A stretch of 64,000 bases of DNA from CBDCVO01 sp965223085 (GTDB lineage: Bacteria > Pseudomonadota > Gammaproteobacteria > Ga0077536). Made by a program: the position numbers and the translations under genes. The notes below the pieces were generated by a model. The model was not told the DNA's origin, did not search any database, and saw only the letters and a program-made list of their open reading frames with translations. Position 1 is the stretch's first letter; the number at the start of each line of letters is the position of its first letter. The DNA lies in the NCBI GenBank assembly GCA_965223085.1, contig OZ244981.1:1984001-2048000 (forward strand). Direction: 5' to 3'. Below are positions 26,421 through 35,718 of this stretch, piece by piece.

Positions 26421-27872
26421 ATGAGCAAGCGTGTTGTCGGTCCGTTTAACCGCGTCGAGGGCGATCTCGAGGTGCACCTGGAGTTGGTTGACCGGCGGGT
26501 CGAGGACGCTTGGGTTGTGTCGCCTTTATATCGCGGCTTCGAGCAGATCTTGGTTGGTAAGGCACCGATGGATGCCCTAGTCTACACGCCGCGGATCTGC
26601 GGGATCTGCTCCGTGTCACAATCCGTCGCGAGCGCCGCGGCGCTCGCGCAGGCACTCGGGATGACGCCCGCGCTCGCGGGGCAGTACGCCACTAACCTGA
26701 TCCTCGCGTGCGAGAATGTAGCCGATCATTTGACTCATTTTTATCTCTTCTTCATGCCCGATTTCGCTCGCGAGGTGTATCGGCATGAGCCGTGGTACGC
26801 GCTAGTGGAGCCGCGATTTCGTGCCGTCCGGGGGACAGCAACAGCTGAAGTCTTGCCGGCGCGCAGCGACTTTCTGCATTTGATGGGACTACTGGCCGGC
26901 AAGTGGCCGCACAGTTTGGCAATTCAGCCCGGGGGGAGCACGCGTGCGCTCGAAGGCGGCGAGCAGATCCGGATTCAGTCGCTACTGTTTGCTTTTCGTC
27001 GCTTTCTTGAACAGACGCTATTCGGTGATTCACTCGACAGTATTCTCGCCATCGATAGCGAGCAAGCGTTGTGGGATTGGTGCCACGAACGCGCGCCGAT
27101 GCAGGGTGATCTGGCGATGTTTTTGCACGTTGCAGACGAATTGGGTATGCACGAGCTCGGGCGCGCCAACGATCGGTTTATGAGTTACGGCGCTTATACC
27201 CAAGCCGGCAAACTTCTGTTTAACAGGGGCGTATGGGACGCTGAAGGTCTGACCACACTGGATAGCGAAGACATTCGCGAAGATCTCAGCCATAGCTGGC
27301 TGCAGCAAGGACAACCGCCGTCACATCCCTACGAAGGCCGGACTATTCCTGATCTCGACCACGATGCGGGTTATAGCTGGTGCAAGGCGCCGCGGTTGCG
27401 GGGCGAGGTGGTCGAGGTGGGGGCGCTGGCTCGACAGGTCGTCGATGGACAGCCCTTGATCCGCGATCTGGTCGCGCACTCGGGTGGCAATGTTCGTAAC
27501 CGGGTTATTGCCCGACTGCTCGAGATCGCACGGGTGACCGTGGCAATGGAACAATGGGCGCGCGCGATCCCGATCAAGCAAGCTTTCTGTAACCACGGTT
27601 CATTGCCCCAAGAAGCGATGGGGTGTGGGCTGGTCGAGGCCGCGCGCGGGAGCCTCGGTCATTGGTTGAAGATCGAACAGGGATGTCTTGCTAATTACCA
27701 GATTATCGCCCCGACGACCTGGAATTTTTCGCCCCGCGACACGCACGGGAATCGCGGGGCGCTGGAACTCGCGCTCCGCGGCGCGCCGGTGCGGGAAGGT
27801 GAGACGGATCCGGTGTCGGTGCAGCATATTGTGCGATCCTTTGATCCCTGCATGGTCTGTACTGTGCATTGA
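26421..27872 (+). CDS. hoxC: Regulatory hydrogenase large subunit
   Basis: A 483-residue HoxC/HupV with the RICGICSVSQS N-terminal Ni motif (about residue 60). The C-terminal DPCMVCTVH ends exactly at the His. The lack of a C-terminal extension is characteristic of regulatory hydrogenases, which are matured without the HupD-type peptidase. The ATG at 26421, 7 bp after hoxB, was taken in place of longer in-frame starts that run into hoxB. HoxBC with HoxJ keeps HoxA active only when H2 is present. Confidence 0.95.
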   Translation: MSKRVVGPFNRVEGDLEVHLELVDRRVEDAWVVSPLYRGFEQILVGKAPMDALVYTPRICGICSVSQSVASAAALAQALGMTPALAGQYATNLILACENVADHLTHFYLFFMPDFAREVYRHEPWYALVEPRFRAVRGTATAEVLPARSDFLHLMGLLAGKWPHSLAIQPGGSTRALEGGEQIRIQSLLFAFRRFLEQTLFGDSLDSILAIDSEQALWDWCHERAPMQGDLAMFLHVADELGMHELGRANDRFMSYGAYTQAGKLLFNRGVWDAEGLTTLDSEDIREDLSHSWLQQGQPPSHPYEGRTIPDLDHDAGYSWCKAPRLRGEVVEVGALARQVVDGQPLIRDLVAHSGGNVRNRVIARLLEIARVTVAMEQWARAIPIKQAFCNHGSLPQEAMGCGLVEAARGSLGHWLKIEQGCLANYQIIAPTTWNFSPRDTHGNRGALELALRGAPVREGETDPVSVQHIVRSFDPCMVCTVH

Positions 27873-27881
27873 TACCGTTCG

Positions 27882-30224
27882 ATGAACGTAATCGATCAAC
27901 AAGCACGGCACGGCATTGCGATCCGGGTGTCCGGCGTGGTCCAGGGCGTTGGTTTTAGACCCGGGGTTTGGCGTTTGGCGAATGAATTGGGGGTCACCGG
28001 CAATGTTCTCAACGATGGCTGCGGGGTATTGATTCATGCCTGGGGCAGCAGCGCGGTATTAACCCATTTCATCCAGCGGCTCGAGAATGCACCACTACCA
28101 CTGGCGCGTATCGACAGTATTCAACGCTCACCCCTAGTGGCTCAACCCGTGCCGCATGATTTTCAAATTCTGGCCAGCACTAGCGGCGACATTCGTAGCG
28201 CCGTGGCGGCCGACGCAGCGACATGTGCGCAGTGCCTGGCTGAAGTCCGAGACCCCGGCAATCGCCGTTACCGTTACCCATTTACCAACTGCACCCACTG
28301 TGGGCCGCGACTGTCGATTGTTAACGCAATCCCTTACGACCGTGTCAATACGAGCATGCATGTGTTCCGCATGTGTGATGCCTGTCAGCGCGAATATGAT
28401 GACCCGGCGAACCGGCGTTTCCACGCGCAAGCCAATGCCTGCCCCACATGTGGTCCGCAGCTTTCGCTGGTAGACAGAAACGGCTCGGTTATCGAACACC
28501 ACGGTGATGCGCTCGCTGCGGTGGGCGAATTGCTCGATCGGGGGTACATCGTGGCGATCAAGGGTATCGGCGGGTTTCACTTCGCCTGTGATGCCCTAAA
28601 TGAAACGGCGGTAAAACGATTACGGAGCCGCAAACGGCGCTATCACAAACCGCTTGCCCTCATGGCAGGGGACATTGCGACAGTTCAGAATTACGCCACG
28701 CTGACCCCGACGGAGCGGGATCTACTCCAAGACAAAGCGAGACCCGTGGTACTGGTGCAAACCGCGGCCAATGCCTTGCCGGAGGCCGTTGCACCCGGAC
28801 AACGCACGCTAGGTTTTATGTTGCCATATTCACCGCTGCATCATTTGTTGTTCGATGACCGGCACCAACCACTCGTTTTTACTTCGGGTAACAGCAGTGA
28901 CGAACCGCAATGCATCGACAATCGTGAGGCTTTGCGGCGACTAGCGAATATCGCCGATTATTTTTTGTTGCACGATCGCGGTATCGTCAATCGCCTCGAT
29001 GATTCGGTGATGCGAGTGCTAGATCAGCAACCACGTTTCCTGCGCCGGGCCCGTGGTTTTGCTCCCGAACCGTTGTTGCTACCCCCAGGCGTCCCCCAAT
29101 CGCCGGCGGTATTGGCGATGGGCGCCGAGCTAAAGAATACTTTTTGCTTGACCCAAGATAATGAAGCGATCGTCTCGCAACACATTGGAGATCTGCAAGA
29201 ACTCACCGCGATGCGCGACTACCGTCATCAAATACAACGCTATCGCCAGTTGCTTGATCATCGACCGACGCTGATCGCTGTCGATCAACATCCCGAATAC
29301 CTGTCGTCCAAACTCGGGAAAGAATTAGCCCGCGAATTCCAGTTGGCGCTTGTCACCGTCCAGCATCATCATGCCCACGTTGCCGCTTGCATGGCCGAGC
29401 ACGGGCTGCCGTTGGGTACGAAACCCGTTTTGGGTGTGGCGATGGATGGCCTTGGGTTTGGCGAGGATGGCAGTATTTGGGGTGGTGAGTTTCTTTGTGT
29501 TGACTACCGCACGAGCAAACGCTTAGCAGCGTTGCAGGCCGTTGCCATGCCGGGCGGTGGCAAGGCGATGCTCGAACCTTGGCGCAATACGTTTGCACAA
29601 TTAGCCAGTCACGGGGACTGGCAAGACTTAATGGATCGTTACGCGAGCGTTGATATTATTCGCTATCTTAATGGCAAGCCGCTGCATAATTTGGCGGCCA
29701 TGATCGATAAAGGCGTGAATAGTCCGCTGGCGTCCTCTTGCGGTCGTTTGTTCGATGCGGTTGCCGCCGCGATCGGTATTTGTCGCGACGCGGTTTCCCA
29801 CGAGGGACAGGCCGCGATGATGTTGGAGGCTGCGGCTGCGGACGTCTGGCACGAGCAATACGCGCACGCCTATCCGTTTCAATTGATACACGCGGGAGAC
29901 CTTCTGGTATTGCACTGGGCACCGCTGTGGGGCAGCGTGTTGGCGGATCTCGAGTTGGGCGTCGAGCGCAACGTTATCGCGGCGCGCTTTCATCATGGTC
30001 TGGCAGGCGCGATCATCGAGGTCTGCGGAAGACTGGTTGATATGCACGACTTAGAAACAGCAGTGCTCAGCGGCGGCGTCTTTCAGAATCGGCTATTGCT
30101 TGAAGGTGTTGCGCAAGGCTTGCGTGCGCTACCACTGCGTGTCTTGTCCCCGCGCCATTTGCCCGCCAATGACGGTGGCTTGGCTTTCGGGCAGGCGGTG
30201 ATTGCCGCCGCGCATGATGCTTGA
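27882..30224 (+). CDS. hypF: Carbamoyltransferase HypF
   Basis: A 780-residue HypF that converts carbamoyl phosphate to the carbamoyl-adenylate used to modify HypE. Domains in order: acylphosphatase-like (VSGVVQGVGFRPG, residues 12-100), four-pair zinc fingers (CAQC, CTHCGP, CDAC, CPTCGP, about 105-190), YrdC-like (KGIGGFHFACDA, about 205-390), and Kae1-like with the metal motif HHHAHVAAC and the VLSGGVFQN loop near the end. Length is normal. It lies 9 bp after hoxC and ends the hydrogenase run; an IS256-type element starts 125 bp later. Confidence 0.96.
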   Translation: MNVIDQQARHGIAIRVSGVVQGVGFRPGVWRLANELGVTGNVLNDGCGVLIHAWGSSAVLTHFIQRLENAPLPLARIDSIQRSPLVAQPVPHDFQILASTSGDIRSAVAADAATCAQCLAEVRDPGNRRYRYPFTNCTHCGPRLSIVNAIPYDRVNTSMHVFRMCDACQREYDDPANRRFHAQANACPTCGPQLSLVDRNGSVIEHHGDALAAVGELLDRGYIVAIKGIGGFHFACDALNETAVKRLRSRKRRYHKPLALMAGDIATVQNYATLTPTERDLLQDKARPVVLVQTAANALPEAVAPGQRTLGFMLPYSPLHHLLFDDRHQPLVFTSGNSSDEPQCIDNREALRRLANIADYFLLHDRGIVNRLDDSVMRVLDQQPRFLRRARGFAPEPLLLPPGVPQSPAVLAMGAELKNTFCLTQDNEAIVSQHIGDLQELTAMRDYRHQIQRYRQLLDHRPTLIAVDQHPEYLSSKLGKELAREFQLALVTVQHHHAHVAACMAEHGLPLGTKPVLGVAMDGLGFGEDGSIWGGEFLCVDYRTSKRLAALQAVAMPGGGKAMLEPWRNTFAQLASHGDWQDLMDRYASVDIIRYLNGKPLHNLAAMIDKGVNSPLASSCGRLFDAVAAAIGICRDAVSHEGQAAMMLEAAAADVWHEQYAHAYPFQLIHAGDLLVLHWAPLWGSVLADLELGVERNVIAARFHHGLAGAIIEVCGRLVDMHDLETAVLSGGVFQNRLLLEGVAQGLRALPLRVLSPRHLPANDGGLAFGQAVIAAAHDA

Positions 30225-30349
30225 TCGCCTGGATATTGCACGAGCATTGCGGTTGCTGGCGAATCCCGGTAATGACACCTGATGTTCTTTCTGGGGTTCC
30301 CCGGCGTTCCCGTGCGTTGTTCATCTTAGGAAACCGGCTAACAGCGGTA

Positions 30350-31708
30350 GTGTCAAAAATCTTTCGCACTTTGTATTCAGGGGCAGTCTCAGAATGTTCT
30401 ACGCGGCCGAGTAGATCACCTCGTTGTCCATCTCGGCCAGCAATTGCATGTTCATGTACTTCCGGGTCCCCCACGTGGTCGTCGAAACGTGACGGAGCCT
30501 GGCAGCAACTAGCATGAGAGCTGATTTACCGTCAGGAAATGCACCGACCACCTTCGTTCGCCGGCGTGCTTCTTTCAACAAGCGTTCCATGGGATTGTTG
30601 GTCTTGAGCTTGAGCCAATGCTGCGGCGGATACGCGTAATACGTTAGCGTTTCTCCGATAGCAGATTCAACGAGCTCAGCAGCACTTCGTAGCTTCATGT
30701 CCTGAAGTTTAACGACAACATCCCCAGCCTTGGCTTGTGCCGCTTCACGGCTCTCCTGGGCATGGATGGCTTTGAGCATCGCAGCAACCGTGCGAACCTT
30801 CCCGCGCGGCACGTGCGAGAATACGTTCCGGTAGAAATGCACGACGCATCTTTGCCAGTCGGTGTCCGGAAACACATCGGATATCGCCTCTACCAAACCC
30901 AAGCAAGCATCCGATATCATCAATCGAACTCCCGTGAGGCCGCGTGATTTAAGCGCTTTGAGAAAACCCAACCAACCAGCTTTGTCTTCCTTGTGGCCTT
31001 CCGCAACGCTCAAGATACGACGATAGCCGTCCGCATCGACGCCAATTGCCGCCAACACCGAAACGTTCTTCACCTCGCCACCCCAGCTCCGTTTCAACAC
31101 CAGACCATCAAGGTAAACGTACGGATAGTCGCCCTCGAGCGGTTGCTGCAACCAGCGCTCGATATGCGCATAACCTTCTGGTTCAGCTTCGATACCGTCC
31201 CAGACGAGACACGCGTGCCCCACAACGCCTCGGTGATATCTTCTACACGACGTACCGACACACCCGCTAAGTACATCTGCACAATCGCTTCTTCGATCGA
31301 CACTTCACGACGACGGTACCATTCTATAATCGCCGCCTCGAAGGTTTGTGTCCGCAGCTTCGGTACCTTTAAATCGACTTCACCGGCTTTCGTATGCAGC
31401 TTGCGTTTGTAATGGCCAGCTCGCGTGCCTGTCCGATCCGGCGAACGCTCATAACGCTGTGCATTGCACATCTCATCCGCTTCTGCAGCCAGTAGCTGAT
31501 TCAGTGTGTCTTCAACAGGGCCCCGCACTATCTCATCGAGATGAACGCGGATCTCGCTCTCATCAATGCGGATGACTTTGTTCAACCGCTTCGTGGTATC
31601 GTTTTCCATGGGTGGTCCTTCTTGTCTGTACTGTTATTTGGCGATTACAGTGTTAACAGAATGGGGCCACCCCCTTCTTCAATTGTGCGAAAAATATTTT
31701 ACGTTATC
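30350..31708 (-). mobile_element. IS256-family insertion sequence
   Basis: An element of about 1.36 kb with a minus-strand transposase. The ends are imperfect inverted repeats of about 20 bp: the TGTCAAAAATCTTTCGCAC-like end near 30350-30369, and the inverse of 31685-31708, both sharing TTTCGCAC. No matching target duplication was seen next to the proposed ends. The right end abuts an IS91-like transposase tail, so it apparently inserted into older mobile DNA. Confidence 0.8.
30399..31609 (-). pseudogene. IS256-family transposase, frameshifted
   Basis: A mutator-type transposase in two frames. The N-terminal part (31609 to about 31170) includes the VPKLRTQTFEAAIIEWYRRRE segment and ends in SKLNQKV. 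The remainder runs in a shifted frame to 30399 and holds the catalytic core: first Asp in VYLDGLVLK, second in LMISDACLGL, and Glu in NNPMERLLKEARRRT, with the conserved WQRCVVHFYRNV. IS256 enzymes need one uninterrupted frame of about 400 codons, so this copy is probably inactive unless the shift is a sequence error. Confidence 0.87.
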
Positions 31709-31878
31709 ACATCGAAACCTGCCGGGAATGCGGCGGCGCCATGAAAGTCATTGTCTGCATCGAAGACCCGGTGGTGATCCAGAAGATCCTGAATCACCTG
31801 AAGGAAAAAGGAGAATACCAGGATGCGTTTCGATTGCCCGAGAGTCGCGGCCCACCGCAAACGAGCTTATTTGGGTAA
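31708..31878 (+). pseudogene. IS91/IS801-like transposase, C-terminal remnant
   Basis: Frame beginning at the IS256 junction and stopping at TAA 31876-31878. It reads CRECGGAMKVIVCIEDPVVI, then a helix, and ends PESRGPPQTSLFG. This matches the usual C-terminal tail of IS91/IS801-type transposases, with a half zinc knuckle (CRECGG) and the IEDPVVIxKILxHL helix. The catalytic N-terminal part is absent, replaced by the IS256 element. The next 150 bp may be the remainder of the IS91-like 3' end. Confidence 0.65.
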
Positions 31879-32083
31879 GGAAAATCCGTTCGGGAAGCAC
31901 AAGGACGTTGCCGGCGATACCAGGCAAGGGTGTCGCTCGGCTGACGGTTTGGTTTGTGAGGGTCACAAGGCCGGAATCCGGCCGATTTCGCTGTTTAGGT
32001 CACTGCTTCAGATGAGATGTATAGCTCCGGGTTCTATGGACACGAAGAAGGGTGATAATTTTCGTGTTGAAGGAGGAACGGAG

Positions 32084-32386
32084 ATGGGTAAGAAAACGAC
32101 ATTGAGTACGGAGCAGCGAGCGCAGTTGGTCATACGCTTGTTGAGCAAAGAAGAGCCGGCGGCGCGGATTGCACGGCGGGCTGGGATCTCGGAGCAAACG
32201 CGCTACCGGTGGCGGGATGATTTTCTCGATGGTGGCAAGCAAGCGCTGAGCGGTCGGGACACGAAATCGGCGCAGGCGCGGACCGTGTCAGCGCTCAAGG
32301 CAGCGCTTGCCGAGCGCGACCAGGTGATCGGAGGGATCACGGTCGCGAATCGCATTTTAAAAAAACTGTCGGGCGAGTTGAGCTGA
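32084..32386 (+). CDS. IS3-family transposase OrfA (HTH subunit)
   Basis: A 100-residue helix-turn-helix protein (LSTEQRAQLVIRLL…AARIARRAGISEQTRYRWRDDFL) followed by a short leucine-zipper-like helix at the end (RDQVIGGITVANRILKKL). A strong AAGGAGG lies 8 bases before the ATG at 32084, so longer upstream starts were rejected. OrfB begins two bases after its stop, and not in an overlapping -1 frame, so the two would be made as separate proteins or by reinitiation. Confidence 0.8.
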   Translation: MGKKTTLSTEQRAQLVIRLLSKEEPAARIARRAGISEQTRYRWRDDFLDGGKQALSGRDTKSAQARTVSALKAALAERDQVIGGITVANRILKKLSGELS

Positions 32387-32388
32387 CG

Positions 32389-33390
32389 GTGTCGGTGCGC
32401 ACGATGATCATCGAAGCGAGGGAGGCGTTGCATCCGGCGGTGCGGCTGAACCACTTGCTGAAGTGGTTGGGTGTCCCGCGTTCGACGTGGTACCGCCAGC
32501 GCAAGGACGAGCCGCAACGGCGTGGGCCTAAGGCGAAGGCAGTGCCAGAGGACTTGGCGGTAGCGATCCGGCAGTTAGCGGAGCAGTACCCATGGTGGGG
32601 CTACAAGCGGATCGCGGTGGTCGCGCGGCGGCTTGGGGTCGGGGTGTCGAACAAGCAAGCGTATCGGGTGATGAAGGCGGCGGGTTTGCTGCAGAAGCGT
32701 CGTGTGCGCCAGGCCGAGCTCTACCAGGCGGCACGGCTGTTCGAACTGTTGCCGAGTGGCCCCAACGATTTGTGGCAAGCGGACGTGACCTACATCCACA
32801 TTCCTGGACACGGCTGGTGGTATGCGGTGACGGTGATCGACTACTACTCGCGGTATTTGCTCGCCTGTCACTTTACGCCGAGCTATCGGGCGACGGATAT
32901 CGCGGTGGCGGTGGATACGGCGCGGGCCGAGGCTGAGCGTCTCCATGGGCCACTCGAGAAGACACCGTTTCTCGTGACAGAGAACGGCTCGAGCTTTCTC
33001 TCCCGGTCGTTCCAGCGGCACATCGACGGGGACTATGCGCACGTGCGGATCCAATACCGTACGCCAACGCAGCTCGGGCTGCTGGAGCGCTTTCACCAGA
33101 CGTTGAAGACCGAGGAGGTGTATTGGAAGCTCTACGCCTCACCGGCCGAGGCCCGGGAGTCACTCGAAGTATTCCGACGCCGATATAACGAAATCCGCCC
33201 ACATTGGGCGTTGACGCCGGTCGGCGGTGGCGATCCGGTAACGCCGGTCGATGTCTATGCTCACGGACAGGCAGTGCAGTTGCCGAAATGGCAGGTTTGG
33301 GTGAAGGCCGCGAGGCAAAAACTACAACGGATGACCGAGGGCATGCATTTCCCGCTCCCGGTCGAGTCGACTATGGGAGTACGCTCATGA
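32389..33390 (+). CDS. IS3-family transposase OrfB (integrase subunit)
   Basis: A 333-residue rve-type integrase. An HTH_21-like N-terminal part (YPWWGYKRIAVVARRLG) precedes the catalytic core: first Asp in LWQADVTYI and final Glu in LGLLERFHQTLK. The second catalytic position, usually Asp in a S/T-D-N/H-G motif, reads TENGSSF here, so it appears to be Glu, which may cripple the enzyme. It begins with GTG. The terminal inverted repeats of this element could not be located with confidence. Confidence 0.82.
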   Translation: MSVRTMIIEAREALHPAVRLNHLLKWLGVPRSTWYRQRKDEPQRRGPKAKAVPEDLAVAIRQLAEQYPWWGYKRIAVVARRLGVGVSNKQAYRVMKAAGLLQKRRVRQAELYQAARLFELLPSGPNDLWQADVTYIHIPGHGWWYAVTVIDYYSRYLLACHFTPSYRATDIAVAVDTARAEAERLHGPLEKTPFLVTENGSSFLSRSFQRHIDGDYAHVRIQYRTPTQLGLLERFHQTLKTEEVYWKLYASPAEARESLEVFRRRYNEIRPHWALTPVGGGDPVTPVDVYAHGQAVQLPKWQVWVKAARQKLQRMTEGMHFPLPVESTMGVRS

Positions 33391-33847
33391 GCTGCCCTAT
33401 TTCAGATCGAACTTTCCCACCCCTTGCCCACCGCGTCGTCAGTGACAGAGGCGCGCGCGCCGTGGACAAGACGTGGAAAAGTCCTACGAGGCTCGCCCGG
33501 AGCCCTCACACAAAACCGGGCCGGACGTGTCCACTTGATCTCGGAGCCAAGACAGAGATTGACTACCTCTGGCCGCGACATGGCCGGGTGGGGTCGGGGT
33601 GGCCAGGGTGGTTTTTGAGTGAAAACGGGGTTTATACTTCCTATACTTATACTTAGAATGATGACTTTGGTGTATTGTTCATTCAAGAGCTTGAATGAGG
33701 TTCCTGGCTTCGATGGAAGGGGATGGTTCTACTTTTGCGGGAGTATCCATTAATGTGGTTTGAAAGATAAAATAGAATTATATCCATATTTTTATGATGC
33801 TGTTAAACGAATTGTGTTTTGGGCTTAATTTAAGATCTTGAAATAAA
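33391..33847. other. Junction from GC-rich IS DNA to AT-rich cargo
   Basis: No gene seen. The first 250 bp are GC-rich, ending with a TTTGAGTGAAAACGGGG-like stretch near 33615 that might be the far end of an older IS. From about 33640 composition switches abruptly to AT-rich, continuing through the kinase-like gene. Confidence 0.5.
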
Positions 33848-34693
33848 TTATTTTCCCCAAAATACATTTTTTTTTATACGATTGTAAAGAAATTTCATTC
33901 TCAAATTTTTTCGAAATCCATCACCATAAAATTTATCGTAACATGCGGCAGCGGAGCAATATCCCATTACTTCAGCTTTATGTACATCTAATTTGAGGGC
34001 TGACTCAGTTTGATAACCCTTTACAAAGGACGCTTTGATCAAGGATAGGTGAGACCAGTCCATTGAAGGGTAAAATTTTACCGGTACCCGTCCATTTATA
34101 TCGGAAAAATAAACACCGATATCAACATAGATTGAACAATATTCGTTTGGTTTTTGCGTAATATAATTATTTGCTGATGGGTCAAAAATTATCAAGCGTT
34201 GAGTATTAGTTTCGCGATCGAGCTGATATCCAAGATTGGCAAAACCAAAGTCACCATGCAGGATCGCTTCCGGTGTTCCGGAAAGAAAGCAGTTTGTTTT
34301 GTTTTTTGTGATTTTAAACATTTCACGATCTACGACCTTTGAAGCTGACCAAGAACTCGTCGTTTGCAATTTCATGTTACGGTGAATTGCAGCAAGACCT
34401 TTGCCTGCCAGATTTTGCAATTCGAGCAATGTTGCTAAGTCCGCCCTACCTGTTAATGTTTTAACATAACGATCTTCCAGCGTCTGGAAGTTTTTTATGC
34501 GGGAATAAGTGATGGTTTTTTGTTTAAAGTCAACATCCAGGACTTCAGGGGCAATAATACCGCTTTGAGTACATGCTGAAAAAAATATTTTGGCTTTTTC
34601 GTATTCTAAGTGAATATCTGCTTTTTTTTGGATAAATCTTTTTAAAACGAAATCTTCATGAATTTCGACATGTGGATAAACTCTTCGACCCAT
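33848..34693 (-). CDS. Kinase-fold (phosphotransferase-like) protein, AT-rich and foreign
   Basis: A 281-residue protein with small-molecule-kinase motifs. These are a Lys strand (FVLKRFIQK, about residue 15), a Glu helix (HLEYEKAKIFF), the catalytic loop LHGDFGFANLGY (about residue 170, HGDxxxxN type) and a metal-binding Asp in LIIFDPS (about residue 193). This is the pattern of aminoglycoside-, choline- or lipopolysaccharide-core kinases. The substrate is unknown. Base composition is far more AT-rich than all neighbours, so it is probably transferred, and it lies between two inverted IS256 ends. The ATG at 34693 follows GAAGAG and an in-frame stop, so the coding part seems complete, though its promoter was probably lost to the IS at 34714. 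Confidence 0.6.
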   Translation of the reverse strand: MGRRVYPHVEIHEDFVLKRFIQKKADIHLEYEKAKIFFSACTQSGIIAPEVLDVDFKQKTITYSRIKNFQTLEDRYVKTLTGRADLATLLELQNLAGKGLAAIHRNMKLQTTSSWSASKVVDREMFKITKNKTNCFLSGTPEAILHGDFGFANLGYQLDRETNTQRLIIFDPSANNYITQKPNEYCSIYVDIGVYFSDINGRVPVKFYPSMDWSHLSLIKASFVKGYQTESALKLDVHKAEVMGYCSAAACYDKFYGDGFRKNLRMKFLYNRIKKNVFWGK

Positions 34694-34713
34694 AGTTTCT
34701 CTTCAAATCCTAA

Positions 34714-34847
34714 GATAACGTAAAATATTTTTCGCACAATTGAAGAAGGGGGTGGCCCCATTCTGTTAACACTGTAATCGCCAAATAACAGTACAGACAA
34801 GAAGGACCACCCATGGAAAACGATGCCACGAAGTGGTTGAACAAAGT
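34714..34847 (+). repeat. Inverted partial copy of the IS256-family element end
   Basis: These 134 bp are the near-identical reverse complement of 31575-31708, covering the IS end and the first 12 transposase codons (MENDATKWLNKV compared with MENDTTKRLNKV). The copy is cut at 34847, where the IS3-family element begins. It is a solo IS end facing the intact copy. Confidence 0.88.
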
Positions 34848-35228
34848 CGGAACGTGTCAATATGTTTGGACAGGTTGTTTGGTAAACTAATGTAGCAAAG
34901 TGTGGTGCAGTCATAGCTTCTAGCTGAGCCGGTAGTCTTCACGACTCCCCCCCGTCAAGGCGCTGCGCGCCTCTTGCGTTTCGCTGCGGCCCTTCGGGTG
35001 ACGGCCTCGAGCGGTTTCGGCTATGCGGTGGCCATGCCGAAAGCGATGCTTTCGGCGCATTCGATGATGCGCCGTGAACATTCACTGAGCCCAGAGTCGG
35101 ACGCGCCGTCTTTCTCGCGGCTGGTAGTGTCGGGAAATTGACTGCGTCAAGTTCCTCCTCGTCAGATAGTGGATTGATCTCAACGACCTCTGGCGGCCAA
35201 GTCACCTTTGGCCGTCCCTGGACGAAGC

Positions 35229-35236
35229 GTTGCGGG
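35229..35236. repeat. IS66 target-site duplication, left copy
   Basis: GTTGCGGG directly precedes the IS66 left end (GTAAGCCTCC). The same 8 bases follow the right end at 37777-37784. An 8-bp duplication is the norm for IS66 transposition. Confidence 0.95.
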
Positions 35237-35328
35237 GTAAGCCTCCGGGCAACGACACCCTTTTCATCGCGGCGTTGGTCTGCGAAGGTGCGCACGCGAG
35301 TTATCGCTAGCCGTAGTAGGAGTGCACG

Positions 35329-35718
35329 ATGGAAACAACGGACATTGCTTCAGCGCCGTCCCTGGCCCCTCGTCGAGACCGGACCTACTGGCGAACCCGG
35401 GTCGACGACTGGAAGCGCAGTGGTTTGTCCAAGGCTGCGTTCTGTCGCCAGGAGGGGATCAAGGTTGCAACGTTTTATTACTGGTGCGGCGTATTGACGC
35501 AGAGCCAGTCTTCAGGTTTGTGCCACCGGATAACCGCTAAGCGCAAGCGCAGCACCGAGGGAGCGGCAGTCAATCCGAGCTTTGTTCCCGTCACCCTAGA
35601 GCGAGAGCCGACCGCCGTCATGACGGTGCAACTCGGAGATGTCACGGTTAGTTGCCGTCAGCTGATATCGGGCGAGCAGTTAGGTGCCTGGTTGAGTGCG
35701 ATCCGCCGCTCTCTGTGA
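35329..35718 (+). CDS. tnpA: IS66 TnpA (OrfA)
   Basis: A 129-residue IS66 accessory protein with the N-terminal helix-turn-helix of TnpA (WKRSGLSKAAFCRQEGIKVATFYYWCG, residues about 28-54) and a C-terminal FVPVTL…VTVSCRQLISGEQLGAWLSAI domain. Its exact function is unknown but it is needed for efficient IS66 transposition. The stop overlaps the tnpB GTG start (GTGA). Confidence 0.85.
   Translation: METTDIASAPSLAPRRDRTYWRTRVDDWKRSGLSKAAFCRQEGIKVATFYYWCGVLTQSQSSGLCHRITAKRKRSTEGAAVNPSFVPVTLEREPTAVMTVQLGDVTVSCRQLISGEQLGAWLSAIRRSL

Noticed and set aside
30399..31609. Programmed frameshifting in the IS256 transposase
   Set aside because: IS256 enzymes are normally made from one frame, and no slippery sequence was noticed at the junction; decay is the simpler reading.
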